Shown here one piece after another: positions 51,947 through 61,845 of a stretch of DNA of 64,000 nucleotides; within the stretch, counting starts at the first letter, position 1, and each line of letters opens with the position of its first letter. The position numbers were made by a program, and so were the translations under genes. Origin of the DNA: an uncultured Collinsella sp. (lineage in GTDB: Bacteria > Actinomycetota > Coriobacteriia > Coriobacteriales > Coriobacteriaceae); the NCBI GenBank assembly GCA_902464965.1, contig CABQLI010000002.1:9656-73655 (forward strand), given 5' to 3'. The notes under the pieces were generated by a model, which worked only from the letters and a program-made list of their open reading frames with translations, was not told where the DNA came from and did no database searches.

Positions 51947-51982
51947 CGCTTTACCATTTCGAGTCATAAGGAGCCGAGCACC

Positions 51983-52747
<765 letters not shown>

Positions 52748-52834
52748 CCCAATTGCCACGCGGGCAAATTCATCAGTAACGTTTGTCCCGCGCCACCCCC
52801 GTGCCATGTCCACCCGGATTCGAAAGCAGCACCT

Positions 52835-53644
52835 ATGATCGGAACCCGCACTTCATCGTCATACACCCCGCACGTCGACGTCGCCCCCGCCGACCGCCCA
52901 CTCATCCTCGTCGCGCCGCGCTGGGAAGAGGCGAAGCCGTTTTTGAGCGAGACGCTCTCCCCCAACGAGGAGATCGCCAGCGTCTTTGTCGATGCCATCC
53001 TTGCCGCCGGCGGCCTGCCGCTGCAGATGTCCATCACCGAGGACATTGAGGTCATCCGTCATTACGTCGATATCGCCGACGGCATCGCCATTCCCGGCGG
53101 CCCCGATGTCAATCCCAAACGTTGGGGCGATGATCGACCCTACGACCCCACCCTCTGCTGCGAGATCCGCGATAGCTTTGAGTTTAAGCTGGTCGGAGAG
53201 GCGCTCCGCGCCAAGAAGCCGCTCTTTACCACCTGCCGCGGCACGCAGCTGCTCAACGTCGCTACTGGCGGCACCCTGTGCATGGACGTGCCGAGCCTGG
53301 GCGCTCGCGAGGGCCGCACGCAGTGGCGCCATACCCACGTGCTCAACGACCCCGTGCATCCCGTCGAGGTCACGCCGGGCTCGCTGCTGGAGCGCGCGGT
53401 TGGCGGGCACAGGCTGATCCAGACCAACTCGGCACATCACTGCTGCGTCGACCGTCTGGGTAAAAGCACGCGCTTGGTCGCCAAGGCAACCGACGGCGTT
53501 CCCGAGTGCATCGAAGTCGAAGGCCAGCCGTTCTGCCTGGGCGTGCAATGGCATCCTGAGTACACGTGGAAGACGCTCGAGACCGACTTTAACCTGTGGA
53601 AGTCGTTTGTCGAGGCAGCGGCCAAGGTAAAGCAGGCCCGCTAA
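52835..53644 (+). CDS. Class I glutamine amidotransferase-like hydrolase (PuuD/gamma-glutamyl hydrolase type)
   Basis: 269 aa. Nucleophile Cys134 in TTCRGTQLLN, and His240/Glu242 in GVQWHPEYTW complete the triad; AIPGGPDVNPKRWG is typical of peptidase C26 enzymes such as gamma-glutamyl-gamma-aminobutyrate hydrolase. It would cleave a gamma-glutamyl amide in the cytoplasm. It follows the ABC ATPase by 87 bp, suggesting it processes what the importer brings in. Ribosome site is weak; ATG at 52835 chosen for lack of a better one. Confidence 0.88.
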   Translation: MIGTRTSSSYTPHVDVAPADRPLILVAPRWEEAKPFLSETLSPNEEIASVFVDAILAAGGLPLQMSITEDIEVIRHYVDIADGIAIPGGPDVNPKRWGDDRPYDPTLCCEIRDSFEFKLVGEALRAKKPLFTTCRGTQLLNVATGGTLCMDVPSLGAREGRTQWRHTHVLNDPVHPVEVTPGSLLERAVGGHRLIQTNSAHHCCVDRLGKSTRLVAKATDGVPECIEVEGQPFCLGVQWHPEYTWKTLETDFNLWKSFVEAAAKVKQAR

Positions 53645-53678
53645 CTCGCAAGCCACACAAGTTAAAGCCTCCTATGCC

Positions 53679-53716
53679 AGCGGGGGCGAGCACCAGCCAC
53701 GGTGCCCGCCCCCGCT
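53679..53716. terminator. Terminator between convergent genes
   Basis: AGCGGGGGCGAGCACC pairs with GGTGCCCGCCCCCGCT across a short loop, followed by GTATTTGG. Confidence 0.85.
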
Positions 53717-53755
53717 GTATTTGGTATGCTCGGTATGGTCATCCCTCACAAACAA

Positions 53756-54574
53756 TCAAAGAAATCTCGACCGCAATCGGTCGACGGTAAAGCAAATAGC
53801 AAAAACACTTGCTACGTTTATGAGGCAGTCAATTAAAATCGAGATGCATTGACCGTTCCCCAACGGGGTCACGCCGCAAATCCACATGAGCATCGAGGAC
53901 GGAAGCGGAAGCATGGAATTGGCCCCGAGCTGCATGTAGATCGCTACGACGTTGACCAGCAACAGCATGCCAATCGGACCGAAGCCGGACCCAAAATAGG
54001 AAACAACGATCACGCAAGAGACCACATATGCAAGGCAGACCGCACTCGCCAGAAGAAGTCGATCGCAAAACATATTCAGGTTGAAACACTGTTGAGCATC
54101 CAAAACGATTGCGCAGTTAAGGCAGTACAAAACGACACTCGACAGGATAAACGCGACCAAAAGGGCGAGGGAAGACAGTATCGCCCGCGCAACAGTAGCG
54201 CACACCCGCTTCCCTCCCCGAGCCGCCGACAACCCCCACGGTTCCTCAATAAAGCCCGAACTGACAAAGCGCGGCACAATGCAAGCCGCGATGAACGGAA
54301 AGAACAATGCATGAGCCAACGGGGCTACGTTGAACAGCAGACCGCGAAAAACCTCTGCATTACCAAATAGAAGAACATCCTCTGCCGATAGCCGAAGCGT
54401 CGGGTCTGGGAAAAAGCCCAAGAAACTGTTCTCACGGAGGCTACAGAACCACATCGGGAAAGAATTAAGCTGCAATACCACCATGCACGCATAAATTACC
54501 AGGATTAAGGCGTACGTCCATTTGCTCACATGCTTCAATTCTGACTGGAGAAGTCTTTTAATCTGACAAGCCAT
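53756..54574 (-). CDS. ABC-2 type permease, bacteriocin-immunity-like (second subunit)
   Basis: 272 aa from ATG at 54574. Six hydrophobic helices; pattern FPFIAACIVPRFVSSGFIEEP resembles LanEG/MutE-G-type permeases of lantibiotic self-protection or multidrug exporters. It overlaps the upstream permease gene by 17 bases. No biosynthesis genes are present, so a bacteriocin link is only by family. GC content is lower than in the neighbouring housekeeping genes. Confidence 0.7.
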   Translation of the reverse strand: MACQIKRLLQSELKHVSKWTYALILVIYACMVVLQLNSFPMWFCSLRENSFLGFFPDPTLRLSAEDVLLFGNAEVFRGLLFNVAPLAHALFFPFIAACIVPRFVSSGFIEEPWGLSAARGGKRVCATVARAILSSLALLVAFILSSVVLYCLNCAIVLDAQQCFNLNMFCDRLLLASAVCLAYVVSCVIVVSYFGSGFGPIGMLLLVNVVAIYMQLGANSMLPLPSSMLMWICGVTPLGNGQCISILIDCLINVASVFAICFTVDRLRSRFL

Positions 54575-55382
54575 TGAGCACACCCCCAGCGCGAAAGCTC
54601 AAGAGAGCGTAAATCAATACCGATAGACAGCTGGCTGCCACGCCATATCCCAAAAGCGTCAGCTGCCCCATATCGCTATACCCAAGGGCACATCCGACTC
54701 CAAGGTACGGCCCCGGAAGAAAGAAGATCCATCGCAAGGATGGTATGGGCGCCTGAAGGAAGGTTCCGTAGAGCGTCAAGCTCATGACAAATCCAATAAT
54801 TATCGCAGCCCCGCTCAATACAGCGCTGCCTGTAATCCGATAGATGGTCACCGTCTCCAGCGCAATCGATATCACCAATACGGCGTTGATTATCATTGCG
54901 GGCAAAAATGCAGCCAGCATGCTATGCGCATAGTTTTGCCCTCCACGTGTTATCGCTATTGCAAACAGAAGAAGGCAAAGCGCACTATATGCTGCGCCGA
55001 TTATTAAAGCAGACGAAAGTACATGTGCCAGGGCCCCATTAATGCGGGCAAGACCTCTTGCTGAAGAAATTCGGCATCCCTCTTCATAGCCACGCTCCTG
55101 CAAAATCGCCAGGCAAACGATGAGCGGAACGAACAGAGAGGTGCCGGCAAAAGCACTGCGCACAAGGGACTCATCGGGTGCAGAAGGATCGATTACATTC
55201 CAGCAGAAACCAATATCCTCCCCAAAAACGCTATTGCCAAAGGCGAGCAACGTTGTTCCGTTTTTTAGAAAGACACCGAAGAGAAGGCCGAACGCCAGCA
55301 TAAGTGCAAGACCAAACTTCGCCGGAAACATCCTGCGCAGACGCATCATATCTGCCTTTATGGGATGAATCGCCCGCTTCAT
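54558..55382 (-). CDS. ABC-2 type permease (first subunit)
   Basis: 274 aa, six helices, with YEEGCRISSARGLARINGALAH in the cytoplasmic loop, the usual regulatory helix position of ABC-2 permeases. ATG at 55382 overlaps the ATPase stop by 4 bases (ATGA). Works with the downstream permease and upstream ATPase as an exporter. Confidence 0.75.
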   Translation of the reverse strand: MKRAIHPIKADMMRLRRMFPAKFGLALMLAFGLLFGVFLKNGTTLLAFGNSVFGEDIGFCWNVIDPSAPDESLVRSAFAGTSLFVPLIVCLAILQERGYEEGCRISSARGLARINGALAHVLSSALIIGAAYSALCLLLFAIAITRGGQNYAHSMLAAFLPAMIINAVLVISIALETVTIYRITGSAVLSGAAIIIGFVMSLTLYGTFLQAPIPSLRWIFFLPGPYLGVGCALGYSDMGQLTLLGYGVAASCLSVLIYALLSFRAGGVLNGLSD

Positions 55383-56140
55383 AGCGAGACCGCCTTCATC
55401 AAGCGCCTGTAATACTCTTTTAGGGACGACGCCTCATCCCTTATGACGTCCATCGATTCCTTTTTCAGCAGTTCGCCGTCATGAATAAACACGCAACTTG
55501 TTGCAACTGATGCCAACTCATCCAAATCATGGCTAGAGATGAGCATGGTCTTACCCTGTTCTCGATTCAATCGACCGATAAGGGCCCATATACTCTCGAT
55601 GCCCAGCGGGTCCAACCCGTTTGCTGGCTCATCAAAAATAAGCAGATCAGTGTCACCCAACAAAGCCGTAGCTATATCCAGCCGCCGTTTCATTCCCAGA
55701 GAAAAACTGCTCACGCTCTTCTTCTCTTCGACGTCCAGCCCGACTAGGCTCAAAACGCGAGGAATCTCACGATTCGCATCAAGCCCCCATTCCGAACATC
55801 GGATTTGGAGATTCTCAACCGCACTGAGGGATTGGTATGCTCCGCTGGAATCTGGCACATAGCCGACACGCGTCCGCATCAAGCCAAACTCTCTTTTTGA
55901 TTTGCCTCCAAAGAGCTCCACGCTCCCCGACGATGGCTCGCAGAGGCCCAAGACGATTTTAATAAGCGTGCTTTTGCCCGCACCGTTTGCACCGACAAGG
56001 GCACAGAGCTCAGACTGATGCACCTCGAAGGAAACGTCATGCAAAACGCGCCGTTTCCCGTAGCGCTTTGACACCTTTGATAGCTTTATCGCTGATGCGT
56101 TCATTGGACCCCCGTTCTGCTTGATAGAAAAACCGCTCAT
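55379..56140 (-). CDS. ABC transporter ATP-binding protein of the exporter trio
   Basis: 253 aa. Walker A VGANGAGKSTLIKI, signature SSFSLGMKRRLDIATAL (variant: FSLGM), Walker B LLIFDEPANGLDPLG and H-loop ISSHDLDE, matching the BcrA/NatA drug or bacteriocin class. ATG at 56140 has AAGGAAC; an internal ATG at 56104 is possible. A TTGACA lies upstream near 56195-56205, a likely -35. Confidence 0.9.
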   Translation of the reverse strand: MSGFSIKQNGGPMNASAIKLSKVSKRYGKRRVLHDVSFEVHQSELCALVGANGAGKSTLIKIVLGLCEPSSGSVELFGGKSKREFGLMRTRVGYVPDSSGAYQSLSAVENLQIRCSEWGLDANREIPRVLSLVGLDVEEKKSVSSFSLGMKRRLDIATALLGDTDLLIFDEPANGLDPLGIESIWALIGRLNREQGKTMLISSHDLDELASVATSCVFIHDGELLKKESMDVIRDEASSLKEYYRRLMKAVSL

Positions 56141-56219
56141 ATCGTTCCTTCTTTCCTTTATCGTTTTCCATGGTTGTTATTGTTTTTCGATAACTCATAT
56201 TTGTCAAGATAATCTAAAA

Positions 56220-56250
56220 GAAGGGATCCGTGTTAGACACGGGTCCCTTC
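56220..56250 (-). terminator. Terminator after the XRE gene
   Basis: GAAGGGATCCGTGT pairs with ACACGGGTCCCTTC, followed on the reverse strand by TTTTAGATT. Separates the XRE/DUF2975 unit from the ABC trio. Confidence 0.88.
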
Positions 56251-56284
56251 ACGCTGATACTTCGTTTTAGTTGTTCGCCTTAAG

Positions 56285-56614
56285 CTACTCGTCACTCAAA
56301 TCGACAGCAAAGACGGATGTCGGAAGCGATACCTCGTTGCCTCCGCCGTCCCGCATCTGCCTCACGACATTTTTTGCACGCTCAACAATAAGCTCCTCAA
56401 GCTCTTTCTCACTCACCCGCCGAATAATATCTCCCGGTTGACAGTCAAGTTCATCGCAAATATCGAGAAGCGTCTTAAGGCGAATAGCTTTAATTTTTCC
56501 GTTTCTTAGCTTAGAAATATTAGCCGGAGTATGCCCCGTGGCACGAATCAGATCAGCACTGGTCTTTCCGGTCTTAAGTAGCTGCGTCTCAAGCTCGATG
56601 ATGAGATAGCTCAT
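56285..56614 (-). CDS. XRE-family helix-turn-helix regulator
   Basis: 109 aa. The HTH (about 10-60) reads LLKTGKTSADLIRATGHTPANISKLRNGKIKAIRLKT with DICDELDCQPGDII, the YozG/Cro type. It lies 9 bp downstream of the DUF2975 gene, a widespread pair in which the small regulator controls the membrane protein unit. C-terminal tail about 35 aa of unknown role. Confidence 0.88.
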   Translation of the reverse strand: MSYLIIELETQLLKTGKTSADLIRATGHTPANISKLRNGKIKAIRLKTLLDICDELDCQPGDIIRRVSEKELEELIVERAKNVVRQMRDGGGNEVSLPTSVFAVDLSDE

Positions 56615-56622
56615 GCTTCCTC

Positions 56623-57183
56623 CTACACAAGCTCGTCAGACTGCTCTTGGAGCAGCGAGGCATAACTCCAGATCACCGAGATACACAGACAGACAGCCGC
56701 GCCGATAAGCGACCCCGCATCAAAGGCAACGCCTTGGCAAATCTCAATAACGAAGGAATGAGGCACGACGTAAAGCTCCAGCCCACCTATGGTAAGATTG
56801 ACCGATCCGTAGGCACCAATAAGCGAAACCGCGGCGTTAACAGCAAAGGCAAGCGCAAGAACACGGATAAGCCGCACATGCGTCTTGGTAAAGGGCGAGA
56901 CGCCTCGCGAGATGTTACGGCTGATCCCACACAGAACGACAAGCGAAATACCCACGACGAGTGCCAGGCACAGTCCGCTTGGGATAACGATGCACCCGCC
57001 ATCGAGAAGCGTCACGACGCCGAAAGAATCGACAGAGGCAACGTTTGCAACCGCATACCAGATCACGTAAACAACCAACGCGGCAAAAGCGACGAGCATC
57101 CCTGCAAAAACGGCTGCCATGCAAAAGCCAAGCTTCCTGATATTTTCGCCCGCTTTGGCCATACGCTGAACGCTGTTAGACAT
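56623..57183 (-). CDS. DUF2975-like membrane protein
   Basis: 186 aa from ATG at 57183 (GAGGGTG before it). Four helices: the second segment has GISLVVLCGISRNISRGVSPFTKTHV, matching the DUF2975 loop with ...IS.G.PF. Function unknown; linked to the XRE regulator. The frame continues upstream without a ribosome site. Confidence 0.82.
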   Translation of the reverse strand: MSNSVQRMAKAGENIRKLGFCMAAVFAGMLVAFAALVVYVIWYAVANVASVDSFGVVTLLDGGCIVIPSGLCLALVVGISLVVLCGISRNISRGVSPFTKTHVRLIRVLALAFAVNAAVSLIGAYGSVNLTIGGLELYVVPHSFVIEICQGVAFDAGSLIGAAVCLCISVIWSYASLLQEQSDELV

Positions 57184-57325
57184 ACACTCACCCTCATCGA
57201 CTCTATCGTTATTCGAACAGTTTATCGAACAACGATATTGATTGCATGCGGAAAGCCCCGCCAGTGCGCATAGCCCATTCACTAATCAGAAGGGGTGAGA
57301 GTGGATTTTTGGACACGTATCGAAC

Positions 57326-57389
57326 GAGAGTGGATAATCTCCCACTTTGAGGCCGCCACCGGGCCTAAAACGGGAGATTATCCACTCTC
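57326..57389. repeat. 64-bp hairpin between DUF2975 and HPt genes
   Basis: 18-bp perfect arms GAGAGTGGATAATCTCCC and its complement with a 28-nt loop that has its own inner stem (AGGCC/GGGCCT). A partial left arm (GTGAGAGTGGAT) is repeated at 57295-57306. May terminate the HPt transcript. Confidence 0.8.
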
Positions 57390-57413
57390 ATAGTCATCAA
57401 GGCTCGCAAGCTC

Positions 57414-57770
57414 TTATTCAGCCGCTTCGCGCAGGGCCGACATCGTAGCCGCATATTGCTGCTGCAGCGCATGCATCCCCTCGCGAGCGCCGTCAACGGC
57501 ATCGGCACCACGCAGCGCCTCGGTCACCACGACCGCCGGCTCGTACAGATTATCGAATCCCAGGTTCTGGCTCACGCCCTTGAGCGTGTGCGCTGCCATA
57601 AACGCACCTTCGGCGTCTCCCGCCGCCATGGCAGCCTCCAACTTGTCCATGCTCTCGTCATCCAAAAACTTGAGGGCAAAGCGGGCAAGCATTTCCTCGC
57701 CCATCAGCCGAGCGCACGCGTCATCATAATTAGCGCCGATCTTCTCATACGCCTCACGCATGGAAATCAT
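57414..57770 (-). CDS. Histidine-phosphotransfer (HPt) protein
   Basis: 118 aa all-helical. The phospho-accepting His60 sits in AHTLKGVSQNLGF, the HPt signature; the remainder is helix-rich as in ArcB/BarA C-termini. It relays phosphate between a histidine kinase and a response regulator. It follows the three-domain regulator by 24 bp, so the two likely form one signalling unit; no kinase gene is visible in the window. ATG at 57770 with AAAGGAG. Confidence 0.9.
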   Translation of the reverse strand: MISMREAYEKIGANYDDACARLMGEEMLARFALKFLDDESMDKLEAAMAAGDAEGAFMAAHTLKGVSQNLGFDNLYEPAVVVTEALRGADAVDGAREGMHALQQQYAATMSALREAAE

Positions 57771-57793
57771 GGATTAAAACTCCTTTGGTCAAA

Positions 57794-59674
57794 CTAAATC
57801 GTGGGAAACGCGACAACGTCGGCGGGGCGTGCCAACGTCTCGGCAATACGGTCTTGCACCTCGAGCAGGCAGTTGAGCAACAGTGGGTTAAAGGTGCCGC
57901 ACTTACCGTCCAGGATCATCTGGATCGCCTCCTTGTGCGGGATAGCGTCCTTGTACACGCGCACGCTCGTCAGCGCATCATACACGTCGGCCACCGAGAC
58001 CACCTGCGCGGCAATGGGAATCTCGTCGCCCTTAAGGCCATCGGGATAGCCCTTGCCGTCCCAGCGCTCGTGATGCCAACGCGCAATCTGGTACGCATAT
58101 TCCATAAGCGCATTGCCGACGTGATGGCGGCCCAGCTCAAACAGCATGTTGGCGCCGATCGTGGTATGCGTCTTCATAATCTCGAACTCCTCGGACGTAA
58201 GGCGTCCGGGTTTGTTGAGAATCGCATCGTCAATCGCCATCTTGCCGATATCGTGCAGCGCCGAAGCCAGGGCAATCGTGGAGCGTTCCTCGTTGTCGAG
58301 GGAAATGGTGTCGCTACGCTGGACTAGACAGCCAAGCAGCAGCTCGGTCAGCTTTTCGATATTCGTAACGTGCCTGCCACTCTCGCCATTGCGAAGTTCC
58401 ATAACACCGGCCATGATGTCGATGAGCATGCGACTGTTCTTGACGCGCTCGTTGTACTGCTGGGACAGCAGACTCGTCAGGCGGCGCTGCTTGGCGTATA
58501 GGCGGATGGTGTTGCTTACACGGCGGCGCACGACACGGGAGTCAAACGGGCGGCTGATATAGTCCGAGGCGCCCAGCTCGTATGCACGCAGAACCACATC
58601 GTCGGATTCTTCGCTCGATATCATGATGACAGGCAGATTGTCAACAACCGATCGGCGCGACAGATCGGCCAGCACCTCAAAGCCGCTCACGCCCGGCATG
58701 ACAATATCCAGCAGCACGAGCGACAACTCATCGCCATAGCGGTCGACCATGTCGAGCGCCGTACGACCGTTGGCGGCCTCGAGGATGCAATACTCGTCCT
58801 TGAGCATCTCGTTGAGAATGGCTCGGTTCATCTCGGAGTCATCGACAATAAGCACCAAAGGCTTTTCGCTTTGGAAGGCTTCGATGGAATCGGCGTCGGT
58901 CACGACCGTACCGGCTTTTGCCTTAGCGCGGCTCAATAACTGGACAGCGCGGCCAACTCCCTCATCGACCGTCTCGCCATGAATGCGAACACCGCCAACA
59001 CATGCCGTCAAGCTCACGTACTCATGGCCCGGAACAATCGTGGCATGAACGGCATCGGACACCTGATGCAGGCGACGGGTGAAGTCATCGGAGGGAATAT
59101 TGGGCATGACGACCACAAACTTGTCGCAGCCATAGCGTACAAGCTCGTCAGTCGAACGAATTCCGCTGCGTATGGCTGTCGCCACAGCACCGAGCGCAAG
59201 GTCGCCGGCATGACGGCCACACGTATCGTTGAAGACCCTAAAATCATCAAGGTCGATCACCGCAACGCCGGCATTCATGCGGGCGCTACGGAGCTTTTCC
59301 TCGTAATATCGGCGATTGCGCACACTCGTCAGCACGTCGGTGTAGACGAGGTCCTCTTCTGCAGCCTCTTGCTCATCGATCGGACGCACCATCAGCAGGA
59401 CGTGAGGCTCGCCCTCGACCTTCAGAGGGCGCAGGCGAGCGCGGTACTCGATACCATCATTGAGCAGCTGCTCCGATACATCATCGGAACCTGCCAAGGC
59501 CTCAAGACTTGACTGGCGCAGACAAGGGCACCGATTGCCGGCGAGCAGGCAGTTAGGCTCGCTCTTAATCTGATCGGCCGACAGCAAACGCACCACGGGG
59601 TAGGTCTTCGCGACGCGGGCGACCTCGGCGGCAGCCTCCTCGTCGGTTAGATTGACCTCGTGATTATTGAGCAT
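57794..59674 (-). CDS. GGDEF-like / REC / HD-GYP signalling protein
   Basis: 626 aa. A 105-residue N-terminus with clustered Cys (LAGNRCPCLRQSS) precedes a GGDEF fold (about 108-265) whose active motif is GCDKF at about 180, so diguanylate cyclase activity is unlikely. A receiver domain (about 270-390) has VDDSEMN and the phospho-acceptor Asp in LLDIVMPG. The HD-GYP (about 410-600) has HDIGKMAIDD, the HHERWDGKGYPDG motif and is complete, so cyclic-di-GMP hydrolysis is plausible. ATG at 59674 with GAAAGGG. Confidence 0.92.
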   Translation of the reverse strand: MLNNHEVNLTDEEAAAEVARVAKTYPVVRLLSADQIKSEPNCLLAGNRCPCLRQSSLEALAGSDDVSEQLLNDGIEYRARLRPLKVEGEPHVLLMVRPIDEQEAAEEDLVYTDVLTSVRNRRYYEEKLRSARMNAGVAVIDLDDFRVFNDTCGRHAGDLALGAVATAIRSGIRSTDELVRYGCDKFVVVMPNIPSDDFTRRLHQVSDAVHATIVPGHEYVSLTACVGGVRIHGETVDEGVGRAVQLLSRAKAKAGTVVTDADSIEAFQSEKPLVLIVDDSEMNRAILNEMLKDEYCILEAANGRTALDMVDRYGDELSLVLLDIVMPGVSGFEVLADLSRRSVVDNLPVIMISSEESDDVVLRAYELGASDYISRPFDSRVVRRRVSNTIRLYAKQRRLTSLLSQQYNERVKNSRMLIDIMAGVMELRNGESGRHVTNIEKLTELLLGCLVQRSDTISLDNEERSTIALASALHDIGKMAIDDAILNKPGRLTSEEFEIMKTHTTIGANMLFELGRHHVGNALMEYAYQIARWHHERWDGKGYPDGLKGDEIPIAAQVVSVADVYDALTSVRVYKDAIPHKEAIQMILDGKCGTFNPLLLNCLLEVQDRIAETLARPADVVAFPTI

Positions 59675-59885
59675 ATGGGGCCCTTTCTATCGTTACGCAC
59701 GGCAACGGTGCATATCAATTGGTACAAGGGTAACATCTAACAGCTGGAGGCAAACGCGCGATTATCGTTGCATTTTTATGACCTGGCAAACGGCGGTAAT
59801 GGAGCCGCAGGCGCGCGGTTATGGGCGCATTCGTTAACAATGACGAAACGCCAACAGCCCCTCTCCCCGCAGGTCATCGAGCGTG

Positions 59886-60683
59886 CTAACGCTCCAAGAC
59901 ATCGCGAACGGCGTTTGCCGCCGTAACGGGGCGATCGCGCAGACCGTTATGCGCACCCGGGATCGTCACGAGGGGGCAATCGAGATATTCGGCAGCCGCT
60001 CGCGTACCAGCCTCGCGGGGTGTATCGACCGAAAGCTCGCCGAGAAGCACAGCAGCAACGGACTTCGATGCGCAGACACTATCCCAATTGGGAACGTAAG
60101 TCATATTTGTTCCATATTCGTTCGCCATAAAGCAACGACCATTGCGCAGGGCATGTTTAACTTCCGCTTCGGTCGTCCCAGGAGCCTCGGGGTCCAAGTC
60201 GCCGAGGGCTCCCAAGAAAAGCCGGAGCGCCCTTGAAACCTTTCCAGCCGCAATCATATCGAGCAAAACCGGAGCTGCGCCCATACCGACGCCTTCGGCC
60301 GACACAGCCGGCTCATGCAGAATCGCACGGGCGACGAGATGGGGTTCGGTGCGAAGAAGCTCCAGCGCCACCAACGTACCGGCGCTATGCGCAAGCACAT
60401 TTGCCGGAGCGCCAACGTGTTCGATCACGGCTTGCAGGTCGGCGGCCTGAGCGGCAAGATCATAGCTGCCGTCTGCCGCATCGCTGCTGCCACCGCAGCC
60501 GCGGCGGTCGTAGGCAATTACGCGGTAGTTGCGGCTGAGCTCACAAGCGATACCGTCGAAAAATGTGCCGTCGACACAAGCGCCGTGCACGCACACCAAG
60601 GCAGGAGCATCAGGCGACACATCTGGGCCGGCATATTCGCGACAGGCAATCGTGGTGCCCGCATTCTCGACCGTAAAATTCAT
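59886..60683 (-). CDS. Alpha/beta hydrolase
   Basis: 265 aa. Nucleophile Ser100 in the elbow AHSAG, oxyanion region CVHGACVDG, and a C-terminal IPGAHNGL for the catalytic His. YDRRGCGGSSD is typical of the esterase/haloperoxidase branch. Cytoplasmic; substrate unknown. ATG at 60683 with GGGGGCAC. Ends at a run with no strong terminator. Confidence 0.88.
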   Translation of the reverse strand: MNFTVENAGTTIACREYAGPDVSPDAPALVCVHGACVDGTFFDGIACELSRNYRVIAYDRRGCGGSSDAADGSYDLAAQAADLQAVIEHVGAPANVLAHSAGTLVALELLRTEPHLVARAILHEPAVSAEGVGMGAAPVLLDMIAAGKVSRALRLFLGALGDLDPEAPGTTEAEVKHALRNGRCFMANEYGTNMTYVPNWDSVCASKSVAAVLLGELSVDTPREAGTRAAAEYLDCPLVTIPGAHNGLRDRPVTAANAVRDVLER

Positions 60684-60908
60684 GTTGTGCCCCCATCATC
60701 AATGCTCATCCAGTTGCACGTCAGCGCGGTTGGATGGACCCACATTGCCTTACACCTTGTTAACAGATTAACTTTACCCGACCCGAGGCTTTTCATGGCG
60801 CGGCATAATGAGCGACGTGAAAAAACGAAACTTGTAAAGCAAGAGCCCGCACCTTGCTTTGGAGCCGATGCTATGCTTAGGCACAATTGTCTTGAGGAGC
60901 ATATGCCT

Positions 60909-61685
60909 ATGTCTACGTTTTTGAATGCCAGCCCCATCTTTGGGCCCGTTCGCAGCCGTCGCCTTGGTCTCTCGCTCGGCGTCAACATGATGCCGGCCAG
61001 CGGCAAAATCTGCACGTTCGACTGCATTTACTGCGAAAACGGCCTCAACGCCGAACGCCCCTGTCATGAGCCGTACAACACAGCTGCCGTGGTACTCGAC
61101 GCGCTCGAGGCAAAGCTGCGCGAGATGGCAGCCGAGGGCGAGCTCCCCGATGTGATCACCTTCGCAGGCAACGGCGAGCCCACCGCCGCACCGGAGTTTC
61201 CGCAGGCCATCGCCGGCGCCGTCGCGCTGCGCGACGAGCTTGCCCCAAACTCCAAGATCGCCGTGCTCTCCAACGGTACGCGCGCCGACCGCCCCGAGGT
61301 GCACGACGCGCTCATGATGGTCGACGACAACATTCTTAAGCTCGATACCGTCGACCCGGCGTTTATCCAGCTGCTCGACCAGCCTGTTGGCCCCTACGAC
61401 GTCGGGCACCAGATTGAGACGTTCGCAAGCTTTGACGGTCACGTTATTATCCAGACGATCTTTTTGACCGGTGAGTATCTGGGCAAGCCCATCGACAACA
61501 CCGGCGAGGAGTACGTTGCCCCCTGGCTCGCGGCGCTTGAGCGCATTCGCCCACAAGAAGCGACCATCTACACGGTGGCGCGCGAGACACCGGTCGCCGG
61601 CCTTGCCAAGGCAGCACCCGAGGTGCTCGACGCCATTGCCGCGCGCGTGCGCGCCCTCGGCATTCCCTGCCAGGTGAGCTACTAG
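60909..61685 (+). CDS. Radical SAM protein
   Basis: 258 aa from ATG at 60909 (GAGGAG 9 bases before; the ATG at 60903 is too close). CTFDCIYC, Cys35-Cys39-Cys42, gives the CxxxCxxC cluster ligand; FAGNGEPTAAPEF and AVLSNGTRAD are typical of the YgiQ/Elp3-like unknown subgroup with GNGEPT. The N-terminal FGPVRSRRLGLSLGVN matches a widespread small radical SAM family of unknown substrate. The longer open frame to 60315 overlaps the opposite gene and is rejected. Confidence 0.88.
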   Translation: MSTFLNASPIFGPVRSRRLGLSLGVNMMPASGKICTFDCIYCENGLNAERPCHEPYNTAAVVLDALEAKLREMAAEGELPDVITFAGNGEPTAAPEFPQAIAGAVALRDELAPNSKIAVLSNGTRADRPEVHDALMMVDDNILKLDTVDPAFIQLLDQPVGPYDVGHQIETFASFDGHVIIQTIFLTGEYLGKPIDNTGEEYVAPWLAALERIRPQEATIYTVARETPVAGLAKAAPEVLDAIAARVRALGIPCQVSY

Positions 61686-61727
61686 CAAAACCACGCAGCA
61701 GCTAGTGCCCGCCATCCCGCTCCATCA

Positions 61728-61792
61728 GTTGCGGTGATATAGTTCCTGTTTATGCTGTTAAACCGCTTAAATCGGAACTATATCACCGCAAC
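61728..61792. repeat. 65-bp hairpin after the radical SAM gene
   Basis: 19-bp perfect arms GTTGCGGTGATATAGTTCC and complement, 27-nt loop. No T-run; geometry matches the hairpin at 57326 though sequence is different. Confidence 0.8.
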
Positions 61793-61845
61793 TCTTATGA
61801 ACGCGTGGGTGGGCTATACTAGCTGCGGATGAAAGGAAGTTAGCC

